Assembly: GCF_014205165.1 (NCBI RefSeq)
Contig: NZ_JACHMZ010000001.1
Span: forward strand, 6,492,501-6,556,500
DNA: 64,000 nucleotides
Reading direction: 5' to 3'
From: Micromonospora carbonacea
Lineage (GTDB): Bacteria; Actinomycetota; Actinomycetes; Mycobacteriales; Micromonosporaceae
Notes under the pieces: model-generated
The model's database searches: none
Told to the model about the DNA's origin: nothing
The model's input: only the letters and a program-made list of their open reading frames with translations
Made by a program: the position numbers and the translations under genes
Shown here: piece by piece, positions 1 through 8,022 of the stretch
Layout of the letters: each line of letters begins with the position of its first letter
Numbering within the stretch: position 1 is the stretch's first letter

Positions 1-348
1 ACCGACCACGGCCTCAACCTCGACCTCGCCGAGCGCGTGTTCATCAACCAGAACTGCACGTTCCTCGACTACGCCGGCATCCGGCTCGCCGAACGCGTGA
101 TGGTCGGCCCGAAGGTCACCTTCATCACCAGCGGTCACCCGGTCGACCCCGAGGAGCGGCGGCGGTATCTCACCGGCGCGCCCATCGACGTGGCGGAGAA
201 CGTCTGGATCGGCGCGGGCGCCACGATCCTGCCCGGCGTCAGCATCGGCCGGGACGCCGTCGTCGCGGCGGGCGCGGTCGTGGCCGACGACGTCCCGCCG
301 GCCACCCTGGTCACCGGCGCGAAGGCGACCCCGCGCCGCCAGTGGTGA
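1..348 (+). CDS. Maltose/galactoside-type O-acetyltransferase, 3' part
   Basis: The reading frame is open from base 1, so the gene begins before the window; only about 115 C-terminal residues are present. They show the left-handed beta-helix hexapeptide pattern (VFINQNCTFLDYAG, VWIGAGATILPGVSIGRDAVVAAGAVV) and the region with the GHP loop typical of the maltose/nodulation LacA-NodL acetyltransferases, which move acetyl from acetyl-CoA to a sugar hydroxyl. The acceptor cannot be named. It ends before a large hairpin and faces the RidA gene. Confidence 0.88.
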   Translation, partial: TDHGLNLDLAERVFINQNCTFLDYAGIRLAERVMVGPKVTFITSGHPVDPEERRRYLTGAPIDVAENVWIGAGATILPGVSIGRDAVVAAGAVVADDVPPATLVTGAKATPRRQW

Positions 349-398
349 GCGCCCGCTCCCGGTAGCGCCCTCTGCCGGGAGCACCCGCTCCGGGAACG

Positions 399-472
399 AG
401 ATCGTGCTCGATCCGGGAAAGAGTGCCCTCGTGCGCATTGGACACGACTCTCTCCCGGATCGAGCACGATCT
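399..472. terminator. Long bidirectional hairpin between convergent genes
   Basis: Bases 399-418 and 453-472 are perfect reverse complements (20 bp), and after one mismatch the stem continues for 5 bp (420-424 with 447-451). It lies between the acetyltransferase (+) and RidA (-) stop codons, so it can end transcripts from both sides. No T-run follows, as is common in high-GC actinobacteria. Termination is inferred from position and structure. Confidence 0.7.
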
Positions 473-504
473 TGCGGGTCGACGCCATCAGGCCAGCCGC
501 ACGG

Positions 505-915
505 TCAGTCCAGGATCGCCGTCGCCTCGACCTCGACCTCGACATCGGGCTCGAAGAGGTGGTCGACACCGATGAGCGACGCCGGGGGCAGGGGCTGCGG
601 GAGGCCGAGCTCCCCCGCGACGTCGTCGACGCCGGCCATGAAGTCGCCGATCCGCTCCGGCGCCCAGTTCGTGACGTAGAACGTCAGGCGGACCACGTCC
701 GAGAAGCTCGCGCCGGCCCCGGCGAGACCCTGGGCCGTGTTGCGGAGCGCCTGGGCGACCTGCCCCCGGAGGTCACCGGACGCGACCGGCCGCCCCGCCT
801 CGTCGCGGCCGATCTGGCCCGCCACGTGAACGTGGCGCGACCCCGACGCGACCGCGACGTGGTGGTAGGGGACGGGCTGCATCATGCCCCGGGGGGAGAA
901 GAGCTGGACACTCAT
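505..915 (-). CDS. RidA family protein (enamine/imine deaminase-like)
   Basis: The 136-residue product has the RidA/YjgF/Rid fold signature: HVAGQIGRD near residue 32, the GDLRGQVAQALRN helix, FSDVVRLTFYVTNW and the acidic C-terminal strand VEVEVEATAI. RidA proteins hydrolyse reactive enamine/imine intermediates of PLP enzymes, though many paralogues act on other substrates. The conserved arginine usual near the end of true RidA is not obvious here, so this is better called a RidA-family paralogue. It is divergent from an HxlR regulator, with a palindrome in the 78-bp gap, suggesting control by that regulator. Confidence 0.9.
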   Translation of the reverse strand: MSVQLFSPRGMMQPVPYHHVAVASGSRHVHVAGQIGRDEAGRPVASGDLRGQVAQALRNTAQGLAGAGASFSDVVRLTFYVTNWAPERIGDFMAGVDDVAGELGLPQPLPPASLIGVDHLFEPDVEVEVEATAILD

Positions 916-940
916 CGCTTTTCCTTCCTCGCACCAGCTT

Positions 941-957
941 GGTATCTCCTTGATACC
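941..957. promoter_or_regulatory. Palindromic operator between RidA and HxlR genes
   Basis: GGTATC and GATACC are a perfect 6-bp inverted repeat with a 5-base centre. The site lies 25 bases upstream of the RidA start and 36 bases upstream of the HxlR start. HxlR regulators bind such short palindromes as dimers, so one site could control both genes. Inferred from sequence symmetry and position. Confidence 0.65.
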
Positions 958-993
958 TGGTGCTTAGAGGAAACTTCAACGAGACTAGGTGCC

Positions 994-1380
994 ATGGCAG
1001 ATACCGACCCCGGCACGGCGGAGCGCCTCGACCTCACGCAGGCGCACCGGGAACTCCTGGACCAAGTCCTCGACAAGTGGTCGCTGGAGGTGCTCAACAC
1101 CCTCTGCGAGCGCCCCTCACGGTTCAACGAGCTACGCCAGGCGATCCCGGCCGTCAGCCAGAAGTCGCTCAGCGCGACCCTGCGCCGCCTCGAACGCAAC
1201 GGCATCGTCGAGCGGCGCGTCCTCTCGTCGCGCCCGGTCGCCGTCGAGTACCGGATCACGCCGCTGGGCAAGACCCTGCGGCAGCCCGTCGACGTCCTCC
1301 TCGACTGGGCCGAGGAGCACCTGGGCGCGATCGAGGCGGCCCGGCGGGCGTACGACGGGGCAGACCCCGCCGCCTCGTGA
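994..1380 (+). CDS. HxlR family winged-helix transcriptional regulator
   Basis: 128 residues, the normal length of HxlR regulators. The core is recognisable: LLDQVLDKWSLEVLNTL, then RFNELRQAIPAVSQKSLSATLRRLERNGIVERR (recognition helix and wing) and VEYRITPLGKTLRQPVDVLLDWA. Reading upstream of the ATG at 994 in frame gives a composition unlike this family, so the ATG is preferred. The divergent arrangement with the RidA gene and the palindrome between them point to local control of that gene; the inducer is unknown. Confidence 0.93.
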   Translation: MADTDPGTAERLDLTQAHRELLDQVLDKWSLEVLNTLCERPSRFNELRQAIPAVSQKSLSATLRRLERNGIVERRVLSSRPVAVEYRITPLGKTLRQPVDVLLDWAEEHLGAIEAARRAYDGADPAAS

Positions 1381-1455
1381 CGGCGGACGAGGCCCGCAGC
1401 TCGACAGCGAGCGCCCGCCCCGAGCACGGGACGGGCGCGACGCGCTCGTGTCGGG

Positions 1456-1650
1456 TCAGGCCCGCCCGGGGACGTGCGCGACGAACGCGCGCCACGCGAC
1501 CGGCCCGAAGACGAGCGCCGGCCCCGCCGGGTCCTTCGAATCGCGTACGCCGACCACGCCCGGAAGATTGTCGGCGACCTCGACGCATGCGCCGCCGTTG
1601 GAGCTGCTGCGGGTGGACTTCCGCCACCGCGCGCCGATCAGATCATCCAT
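1456..1650 (-). CDS. DUF397 domain protein
   Basis: A 64-residue protein with the DUF397 pattern (ARWRKSTRSSSNGGACVEVADNLPG, VRDSKDPAGPALVFGPVAWRAFV). DUF397 proteins are very common in Streptomyces and Micromonospora and are nearly always encoded just after a DUF5753 helix-turn-helix regulator, as here; the two reading frames overlap by 13 bases. Such pairs resemble the BldB/WhiJ developmental regulators; the molecular role is not established. Confidence 0.92.
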   Translation of the reverse strand: MDDLIGARWRKSTRSSSNGGACVEVADNLPGVVGVRDSKDPAGPALVFGPVAWRAFVAHVPGRA

Positions 1651-2384
1651 GCTCTCGCCCTCAGCAGGTCGATGGTCTGGTCTCGCGGCAACGAGACTGA
1701 CCTGACGGTATCCCAGACCGCCCAGAGTGGAGCAACGTCGTTGGTGATCCGCCCGGCGGCCTGGTCGTCGAGGTAACCGACGTCCTGGTCGTCAGGCGTG
1801 CTCGCGATGATGAACGGCCCCGCCTGACCCGCATGAAGGCCGGCACCCAGCGGCAGCACATGGACCATGACACTGGGACGCTGCGCCACGGTCACGAGGT
1901 GGTCGAGCTGAGCATCCATCACGTCGGGATGGCCTCGGAGCAGCGCCGCCTGGTCGATCACGAAGACCGTCATCGGAGGCCGAGGGCGGTCGAAGACGGC
2001 GGCCTGCCGCCGGAGACGAGACTCGACGTGGTCGTCCACCTCGGCACACAGCGGCCCACTGGAGAGAACCGCCCGGGCGTAGGCCTCCGTCTGAAGGAGC
2101 CCCGGCAGAACGGCGGATTCGTACCACCTCAGGCCGGTGGCCTCGCGTTCGATCTCCGTCCATGGGCGGAACCACGCCGGCTCCTTCCGGCGCAGAACGT
2201 CCGGCCACAGCTCCAGCACGTCCCTGCCGAGAAGTTCCGCGACCTTGGCACGGTGCCTGGTCTGCGGAATCCGCCCTTGGCTCGCCCAGCGGGCCGCCGT
2301 CTTCGGGTCCACTCCTATCTCGGCCGCGAGGCTCTCCGCCGTGTGCCCGGACTCCACCATCGCCACCTGCACGCCCTTGTGCAC
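1638..2384 (-). CDS. Helix-turn-helix regulator with DUF5753 (WhiJ-like)
   Basis: The N-terminus carries a helix-turn-helix (ESLAAEIGVDPKTAARWASQGRIP) and the rest is the DUF5753 ligand/partner domain (WTEIEREATGLRWYESAVLPGLLQTEAYARA, VIDQAALLRG, VLPLGAGLHAGQAGPF). The GTG at 2384 is chosen because GGAGGG lies 6 bases before it; an ATG at 2414 in the same frame has no ribosome site, giving 248 rather than 258 residues. It is followed by an overlapping DUF397 gene, the usual pair in actinomycete development and secondary metabolism. Target genes cannot be read from the sequence. Confidence 0.9.
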   Translation of the reverse strand: MHKGVQVAMVESGHTAESLAAEIGVDPKTAARWASQGRIPQTRHRAKVAELLGRDVLELWPDVLRRKEPAWFRPWTEIEREATGLRWYESAVLPGLLQTEAYARAVLSSGPLCAEVDDHVESRLRRQAAVFDRPRPPMTVFVIDQAALLRGHPDVMDAQLDHLVTVAQRPSVMVHVLPLGAGLHAGQAGPFIIASTPDDQDVGYLDDQAAGRITNDVAPLWAVWDTVRSVSLPRDQTIDLLRARAWMI

Positions 2385-2470
2385 CACGCACCCTCCCGCA
2401 GCGTTACGCGACATCCCGCACGTCAGGTAGACATAGTGCAACGCAGCGTGTTCGCTCCGCAACCGGAAGA

Positions 2471-3631
2471 TCAGGCGAACGCGCTGAGCCCCGTCAGCCG
2501 CTGCCCGACGACGAGCTGGTGGATCTCGGAGGTGCCCTCGTAGGTGAGCACGCTCTCCAGGTTGTTGGCGTGCCGCATGATCGGATACTCCCCCGAGACG
2601 CCGTTCGCGCCGAGGATGGTGCGGCACTGCCGGGCGATGGCCAGCGCCTCCCGCACGTTGTTCAGCTTGCCGACGCTGACCTGCTCGGGCCGCAGCCGCC
2701 CGGCGTCGGCGAGCCGGCCCAGGTGCAGCGCCAGCAGGAAGCCCTTCTGCCACTCGACGGCCATGTCGGCGAGCTTGGCCTGGGTGAGCTGGAAGCCGGC
2801 GAGCGGCCGGCCGAACTGGGTGCGCGTGGTCGCGTACGCCAGGGTGGTCTCCAGGCAGTCGCGGGCCGCGCCGAGCGCGCCCCAGACGATGCCGTGCCGG
2901 GCCTCGGTGAGGCAGCTCAGCGGGGCCTTGAGCCCGGCCGCGCCGGGCAGCAGCGCGTCCGCCGGGAGCCGGACGTCGTCGAGCGCGATCTCGCCGGTGA
3001 CGGAGGCGCGCAGCGACATCTTGCGCCGGATCTCCCGCACCGACACCCCGGGCGCGTCCAGGGGTACGGCAAACCCGCGCACCCCCTCCTCGGCGCGGGC
3101 CCAGATCACGGCGACGTCGGCGACCGGGGCGTTGGTGATCCACATCTTGCCGCCGTGCAGCAGCCAGTCGTCGCCGTCGCGGCGGGCGCGGGTGGCCATC
3201 GACGCCGGATCGGAGCCGTGGTCGGGCTCGGTCAGCCCGAAGCAGCCGATCGCCTCGCCGGTCGCCATCGGGGGCAGCCAGCGCTGCTTCTGCTCCTCGC
3301 TGCCGTAGCGCCAGATCGCGTACATGGCCAGCGAGCCCTGCACCGAGACCAGGGACCGCACGCCGGAGTCGCCGGCCTCCAGCTCCAGGCAGGCCAGCCC
3401 GTACGCGACGGCGGTGGCGCCGGCGCAGCCGTACCCGGTCAGGTGCATGCCGAGCAGGCCGAGCCGGCCGAACTCCCGGGCCAGCTCGCGGGCCGGCACC
3501 TGGCCCCGCTCGTACCAGTCGGCGACGTGCGGCCGGACCCGGTCGTCGACGAGCCGGCGCACGACGGACCGGATCTGGCGCTCCTCGTCGTCGAGGAGGG
3601 AGTCCAGGTCCAGCAGGTCGACAGGAGTCAT
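2471..3631 (-). CDS. Acyl-CoA dehydrogenase, glutaryl-CoA dehydrogenase type
   Basis: 386 residues, full length for the family. Visible motifs are CFGLTEPDHGSDP (flavin and acyl binding, around residue 150), the WITNAPVADVAVIWA strand, and the C-terminal YEGTSEIHQLVVGQRLTG, whose glutamate is the catalytic base position of glutaryl-CoA-type enzymes. The reaction is FAD-dependent alpha,beta-desaturation of an acyl-CoA, with glutaryl-CoA a likely substrate from overall resemblance. The start ATG at 3631 gives the normal N-terminal helix (LDSLLDDEERQIRSVVRR). No electron-transfer flavoprotein gene is adjacent. Confidence 0.93.
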   Translation of the reverse strand: MTPVDLLDLDSLLDDEERQIRSVVRRLVDDRVRPHVADWYERGQVPARELAREFGRLGLLGMHLTGYGCAGATAVAYGLACLELEAGDSGVRSLVSVQGSLAMYAIWRYGSEEQKQRWLPPMATGEAIGCFGLTEPDHGSDPASMATRARRDGDDWLLHGGKMWITNAPVADVAVIWARAEEGVRGFAVPLDAPGVSVREIRRKMSLRASVTGEIALDDVRLPADALLPGAAGLKAPLSCLTEARHGIVWGALGAARDCLETTLAYATTRTQFGRPLAGFQLTQAKLADMAVEWQKGFLLALHLGRLADAGRLRPEQVSVGKLNNVREALAIARQCRTILGANGVSGEYPIMRHANNLESVLTYEGTSEIHQLVVGQRLTGLSAFA

Positions 3632-3662
3632 CCCGTCACCCTAACGAAGGCTCAGGAGCGGG

Positions 3663-3968
3663 TCACTCGTGCTGACCGGCCAGCACCAGCACCCGGGCGT
3701 GGATCTGGTTGCGCTGCTGGAGGGCGGCGCGCAGCGCGCGGTGCAGCCCGTCCTCCAGGTAGAGCCCGCTGTTCCACTGCACCACGTGGGGGAACAGGTC
3801 CCCGTAGAAGGTGGAATCCTCGGCGAGCAGCTTGTCCAACGCCAGCTCGCGCTTGGTGGTGATCAACTGGTCCAGCCGCAGCGGACGCGGCGGGATCTCC
3901 GCCCACTGCTTGAGCGTCAGGTTGTGCTCCGGATAGGGACGCCCGTCCCGGACCGCTCTGAAGATCAC
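3663..3968 (-). CDS. Small conserved actinobacterial protein (VapB-like label possible)
   Basis: 101 residues, soluble, no signal peptide. The blocks PRPLRLDQLITTKRELALDKLLAEDSTFYGDLFPHVVQW and LYLEDGLHRALRAALQQR are characteristic of a small family widespread in actinomycetes, which I recall being labelled type II antitoxin (VapB-like) in annotations. I see no toxin gene beside it, so that role is unsupported here. It lies 31 bp upstream of the acyl-CoA dehydrogenase on the same strand and could be co-transcribed with it. Confidence 0.8.
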   Translation of the reverse strand: MIFRAVRDGRPYPEHNLTLKQWAEIPPRPLRLDQLITTKRELALDKLLAEDSTFYGDLFPHVVQWNSGLYLEDGLHRALRAALQQRNQIHARVLVLAGQHE

Positions 3969-3996
3969 GACGGCACGCTCCCCTCCCCCTCACCGT

Positions 3997-4020
3997 TCCG
4001 ACCCACCGCGCCGGGTCGGA
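3997..4020 (-). terminator. Hairpin between nitroreductase and small conserved gene
   Basis: TCCGACCC (3997-4004) and GGGTCGGA (4013-4020) form a perfect 8-bp stem around an 8-base loop. It sits downstream of the nitroreductase stop and 29 bp upstream of the next gene on the same strand. It could end the nitroreductase transcript or act as an operator for the small gene; termination is an inference. Confidence 0.45.
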
Positions 4021-4173
4021 TCGCGGCGTGGCACCGCGCGGCACAGCACCGATGACCGTGCCAGCGTAGCCGCCCCCGCCACACCGCGTTTTACTCCCTC
4101 ATGTCGCTTTCGCGACCACTGTTGGTCAACCCCGCCCGGCGACGCCGAGCCGGGCCGCCGACGCCCCCCGGCG

Positions 4174-4776
4174 TCAGCTCCAGCGCCCCCGCCGGACCAC
4201 CTCGTCGACCGGGCGACGCCCCCGCCGCAGCGACGGCGACCGGTGGTCCGGCGCACGGTAGCCGACGGTGAGCGCGCCGACCGGGTCGAACTCCGCCGGC
4301 ACCCCGAACGCCTCCCGGTACGCCTGCGTGCGCTGCGCCGGGATGCCGAAGAAGCACGCGCCCAGCCCCTCGTCGACGGCGGTGAGCAGCATCAGCAGGG
4401 CGGCGAAGCCGGTGTCGACATACCAGTACGGCACCGGCCAGCGCTCCTGCGCGCGGTCCGTCCAGCCCTTGTCCGGCTCGGCGTAGCGCTCCAGGTACGC
4501 CGAGCGGTTGGCGTGCGGCACGACGATCAGCGGGGCCCGGCGCATCCCGGCCAGCCACCGCTCGCGCCCGCCGCCGTCCGGGGTGGTCGCCGCCCAGAAC
4601 CGCTCCCGGTCCGCCGGCTCCTCCAGCACCAGGAACCCCCAGCCCTGGGCGAACCCGGCGGACGGGGCCCGCACGGCGTGGTCGAGCAGCCGCCGCACCA
4701 CGTCGGGCGGGACGGGGCGGTCCGGGTCGTAGTTGCGCACCATCCGGCGTCGCCGGAGCACCTCGGCGAACTCCAC
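4174..4776 (-). CDS. Nitroreductase family protein
   Basis: 200 residues. The FMN-binding pattern is present at the N-terminus (EVLRRRRMVRNYDPDRPVPPDVVRRLLDHAVRAPSAG), with GWGFLVLE and the C-terminal GLGACFFGIPAQR and PVGALTVGYRAPDHRSPSLRRGRRPVDEVV. These flavoproteins reduce nitro groups or quinones with NAD(P)H; several actinobacterial relatives are close to the F420-synthesis FbiB C-terminal domain. The GTG at 4776 follows GGAGG at a spacing of 8 bases. It lies 17 bp behind the aldose epimerase on the same strand and probably shares its transcript. Confidence 0.92.
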   Translation of the reverse strand: MEFAEVLRRRRMVRNYDPDRPVPPDVVRRLLDHAVRAPSAGFAQGWGFLVLEEPADRERFWAATTPDGGGRERWLAGMRRAPLIVVPHANRSAYLERYAEPDKGWTDRAQERWPVPYWYVDTGFAALLMLLTAVDEGLGACFFGIPAQRTQAYREAFGVPAEFDPVGALTVGYRAPDHRSPSLRRGRRPVDEVVRRGRWS

Positions 4777-4793
4777 GCCGCCCGCCTCCGCTG

Positions 4794-5726
4794 CTACCGG
4801 GCCCCGGGCCGGATGCCCATGGTGCCCCGCCAGGTGTCGCCCGGCTCCAGGGTGATCACGTCCTTGCCCGAGCGGTACGCGTCCGGCGGGCAGGTCATCG
4901 GCTCGACCGCCACCGAGCGGCGGTGCCGCTCGCCGGTGAGGGTGTCCCCGGAGAAGATCTGCCACCAGCCGAACTCGCGGTCCGCCCAGACGGTGACGGC
5001 CGCCGCGTCGTCCGGGGCGGCCAGGGTCACCGAGGAGCCGCCGTCGGCGTCGCGGACCACGTCGCCGAACGCCGTGTCGAGCACCGCGTGGCCGATGCGC
5101 CGGGGGCTGGTGTAGTCGTACTCGGTGCCGGCGACCGGGGTCGCCCCGACCGGCAGCAGCCGCCCGTCCACCTGCACCCGCAGCTTCGCCGGCACCCGCA
5201 GGGCGAGATCGTCCACCGCCACCCCGGGAAGTTGCAGGTAGGGGTGCATCGAGAAGCCGAACGGGCAGGGCTCCCCGCCGACGTTGGTGGCCTCGTGCTC
5301 GATGCGCAGGCCGCCGGGGCCGACCGAGTAGCGGTTGCGCAGCCGCAGCGCCCACGGGTAGCCCGGATGCGGGGGCAGGTCGTAGCCCAGGGTCACGGCG
5401 TCGTCGGACTGCTCGACGAGGTGCCACGGCACCCAGTTGACCAGGCCGTGCAGGGCCACGCCCCGGCCCGGCTCGGTCAGCGTGAGCTGGAACTCCCGGC
5501 CGCCGAAGGCGTACTGGCCGTCGCGGATGCGGTTGGGCCAGGGGGCCAGCACCTGCCCGGCCCCGCCGGGGCAGAGCTTGTCGGCGGCGAACCCGTCGAC
5601 GTAGTCGACGCCGTCGTGCCGGTACGTCCGCAGGCCGCCGCCGACCTCGACGAGCACGGCCTCGTGGCCGGCGGCGGAAATGGTCCACTGGGTGCCTGAC
5701 GGCGGGCGGGGTGCGGCGTTCTGCAT
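4794..5726 (-). CDS. Aldose 1-epimerase family protein
   Basis: 310 residues with the galactose mutarotase fold. Key stretches are APWPNRIRDGQYAFGGREFQLTLTEPGRGVALHGLVNW (sugar-binding arginine and histidine), the central PFGFSMHPYLQLP, where the histidine is the usual general acid, and a late VTVWADREFGWWQIFSGDT. It interconverts alpha and beta anomers of hexoses. No sugar operon surrounds it, so the in vivo sugar is unknown. Confidence 0.92.
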   Translation of the reverse strand: MQNAAPRPPSGTQWTISAAGHEAVLVEVGGGLRTYRHDGVDYVDGFAADKLCPGGAGQVLAPWPNRIRDGQYAFGGREFQLTLTEPGRGVALHGLVNWVPWHLVEQSDDAVTLGYDLPPHPGYPWALRLRNRYSVGPGGLRIEHEATNVGGEPCPFGFSMHPYLQLPGVAVDDLALRVPAKLRVQVDGRLLPVGATPVAGTEYDYTSPRRIGHAVLDTAFGDVVRDADGGSSVTLAAPDDAAAVTVWADREFGWWQIFSGDTLTGERHRRSVAVEPMTCPPDAYRSGKDVITLEPGDTWRGTMGIRPGAR

Positions 5727-5800
5727 GCCGGTGACCTTAGTCGGTCAGCTCTGTGCACGGGGTGCGCGGTCCGTCACCGCGCGCACCCCGCCGCCGACGG

Positions 5801-7096
5801 TCACCCCCGCGCCCCCGACGTGGCCGCCCGGTAGCGCACCAGGGCCGGGAAGACGGCCGCCAGCAGCACCGCGAGCACCGCCGCGGCGAGGCCGCCGCCG
5901 ACCCAGGCGACGCCGGTGCCGAGGCCGGCGGCCGTCGCGCCCGCCCGCAGGTCGCCGAGGCGGGGCCCACCCGCCACCACCACCGTGTTGACGCCCTGGA
6001 GCCGGCCCCGCATCCGGTCCGGCGCGTGCACCAGCAGCATCGTCTGCCGCAGCACGGCGCTGACCAGGTCGGCCGCGCCGGCCACGGCGAGCAGCCCGAC
6101 CACCAGCCAGAGTTGGCGGGCCAGCCCGGCGGCGGCGATGGCCAGCCCCCAGCCGACGACGGCGCACACCAGCGCCACCCCCTGCCGGTGGAGCCGGCCG
6201 ATCCAGCCGGAGGTGAGCCCACCGAGCATCGACCCGATGGCGATGGCGCTGAACAGCCAGCCGACGGCCGCGCCGCCGCCGAAGCGTTCCTCGGCGATCT
6301 CGGGGAACAGCGCCCGGGGCATGGCCAGCACCATCGCGACGAGGTCGATGGCGAAGGAGAGCAGCAGCACCGGCGTGGTGGCCAGGTAGCGCAGCCCGTC
6401 GACGACGCTGGCCAGCCCTGCCTTGCGGGGCGAGCCGTCGCCGTCGGGGTCCGGCTCCGGCGGCAGCGCCGGCATCCGCAGCGTCGCCCAGACCGCCGCC
6501 GTGAAGAAGACCGTGTCCACGGCGTACGCGATGGGCAGCGCGAACCCGACCTCCCAGGCCGCGAAGATCAGCCCGGCCAGCAGCGGCCCCAGCACCGACG
6601 CGGCGGTGTGGGTGGTGAAGTTCAGGGTGCTCGCGGCCGGGACCAGCTCGGCCGGGACGAGCCGGGGGATGCTCGCGGTGCGGGCCGCCCCGCTGACCGC
6701 GAACCCGACCGACTGCAACGCCACCAGGACCAGCAGCAGCACCGGGCTGCCCACCCGGAACACGGCCTGGGCCAGCAGGCCCACCATCGACGCCCAGAGC
6801 ACCGCCTGGCTGACCAGCAGCACCGCGCGCCGGTCCCGGGCGTCCGCGACCGCGCCGCCCCACAGCCCGAAGACCAGCAGCGGCACGAACGCGGCCACGC
6901 CGAGCAGCCCCACCCAGAACGAGTCCCGGGTCAGCGCGAACATCTCCACCGGCACGGCCACGGCCGTGAACTGGAAGCCGAGCATCGCGACGCTGTTGCC
7001 GACCCAGATCCGCCGGTAGACGGGCACCCGCAGCGGGCGCAGGTCGATCGCCCAGCGGCGCGCCCCGCGCGGCCGGGTCTCCTTGACGGCGGTCAC
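5801..7096 (-). CDS. MFS exporter
   Basis: A 431-residue integral membrane protein with about 12 hydrophobic segments and the MFS loop motif GGAVADARDRRAVLL after the second segment. The N-terminus ALPPLRVPVYRRIW-like block (DLRPLRVPVYRRIWVGNSVAMLGFQFTAVAVPVEMF) is typical of the MFS_3/enterobactin-exporter-like drug exporters. The GTG at 7096 overlaps the stop of pdxH by 4 bases (GTGA), indicating translational coupling in one operon. The cargo is unknown. Confidence 0.9.
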   Translation of the reverse strand: MTAVKETRPRGARRWAIDLRPLRVPVYRRIWVGNSVAMLGFQFTAVAVPVEMFALTRDSFWVGLLGVAAFVPLLVFGLWGGAVADARDRRAVLLVSQAVLWASMVGLLAQAVFRVGSPVLLLVLVALQSVGFAVSGAARTASIPRLVPAELVPAASTLNFTTHTAASVLGPLLAGLIFAAWEVGFALPIAYAVDTVFFTAAVWATLRMPALPPEPDPDGDGSPRKAGLASVVDGLRYLATTPVLLLSFAIDLVAMVLAMPRALFPEIAEERFGGGAAVGWLFSAIAIGSMLGGLTSGWIGRLHRQGVALVCAVVGWGLAIAAAGLARQLWLVVGLLAVAGAADLVSAVLRQTMLLVHAPDRMRGRLQGVNTVVVAGGPRLGDLRAGATAAGLGTGVAWVGGGLAAAVLAVLLAAVFPALVRYRAATSGARG

Positions 7097-7773
7097 GGGG
7101 CGAGCCGCTCCACGACCCACCGGCCGTCGTCGGCCGGGCCGGGATCGGGCGCGGTGCGGCGGAACCGCAGCCGGTCGTGCAGCCGGCTGGCCCGGCCCTG
7201 CCAGAACTCCACCGTCTCGGGGCGCACCCGCAGGCCGCCCCAGTGCGGGGGCGCGGGCACCCGGTCCACGTCGGCGAACCGCTCGGCCGCCGCCCGGTAG
7301 CCGGCGTCCAGCACGGCCCGGTCGCCGATCACCCGCGACTGCTCGCTGGCCCACGCGCCGAGCTGCGAGCCGCGCGGCCGGCTGGCGAAGTACGCCTCGG
7401 TCTCGGCCCGGTCGACGGGCTCGATCCGCCCGGCGACCACCACCTGCCGCTGGATGGGGAACCAGGGAAAGACCAGGCTGGCGTACGGGTTGGCCAGCGC
7501 CTCCGCGCCCTTGCGCGAGCCGTGGTTGGTGAACAGGACGAAGCCCCGCGGGTCGTACCCCTTGAGCAGGACGGTGCGCCCGCTGGGGCGGCCGGCGGCG
7601 TCGGCGGTGCCGAGCACCATCGCGTTCGGCTCGGGCAGGCCGGACGCCACCGCGTCGGCGAACCAGCGGGCGAACTGGGCGTGCCAGTCGGCGGCCAGGT
7701 CCGCCTCGGAAAGGCCCAGGTCGGCGGCGTACTCGTTACGCATCCCGGCCGGGCCGGGTGTGTCACCCGTCAC
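7093..7773 (-). CDS. pdxH: Pyridoxamine 5'-phosphate oxidase
   Basis: 226 residues. The protein oxidises pyridoxamine or pyridoxine 5'-phosphate to pyridoxal 5'-phosphate using FMN and oxygen. Typical blocks are [31 protein letters not shown], the FMN site [32 protein letters not shown]-like loop, [36 protein letters not shown] and the final [18 protein letters not shown]. The GTG at 7773 is chosen since GGGGAGGG lies 7 bases upstream; the longer ORF to 7887 has no ribosome site. Divergent from citrate synthase. Confidence 0.95.
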   Translation of the reverse strand: [226 protein letters not shown]

Positions 7774-8022
7774 AACTACCCTCCCCTTCGGTGGCCCCGT
7801 CACCCTCGGCGACGCTGGCCAGCCCCTACCGCCCAGTCTCATCGCCGCCGCACGCTTGTCCACCGGCGGGGATGTCGCGTGCAGCACAGTCGTCGCGGGT
7901 CGCGCAGCCGGTTACCCACCAGGCAAGATGTCACGAACACGTCCCTGAGGGTCGCCTAAGGCGCTCGGCCGGCCGGGCCGGATGAGCCCAGGCGGGCGCA
8001 TCGAGCAGATCCAGGAGTAAGA

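Noticed and set aside
2162..3862. 566-residue plus-strand ORF opposite the acyl-CoA dehydrogenase
   Set aside because: Antisense shadow with Gly/Ala/Arg/Pro composition; the minus-strand frame has clear family motifs.
3663..3968. Calling the small conserved gene a working antitoxin
   Set aside because: No toxin-like neighbour is present; the label comes only from a remembered annotation of relatives.
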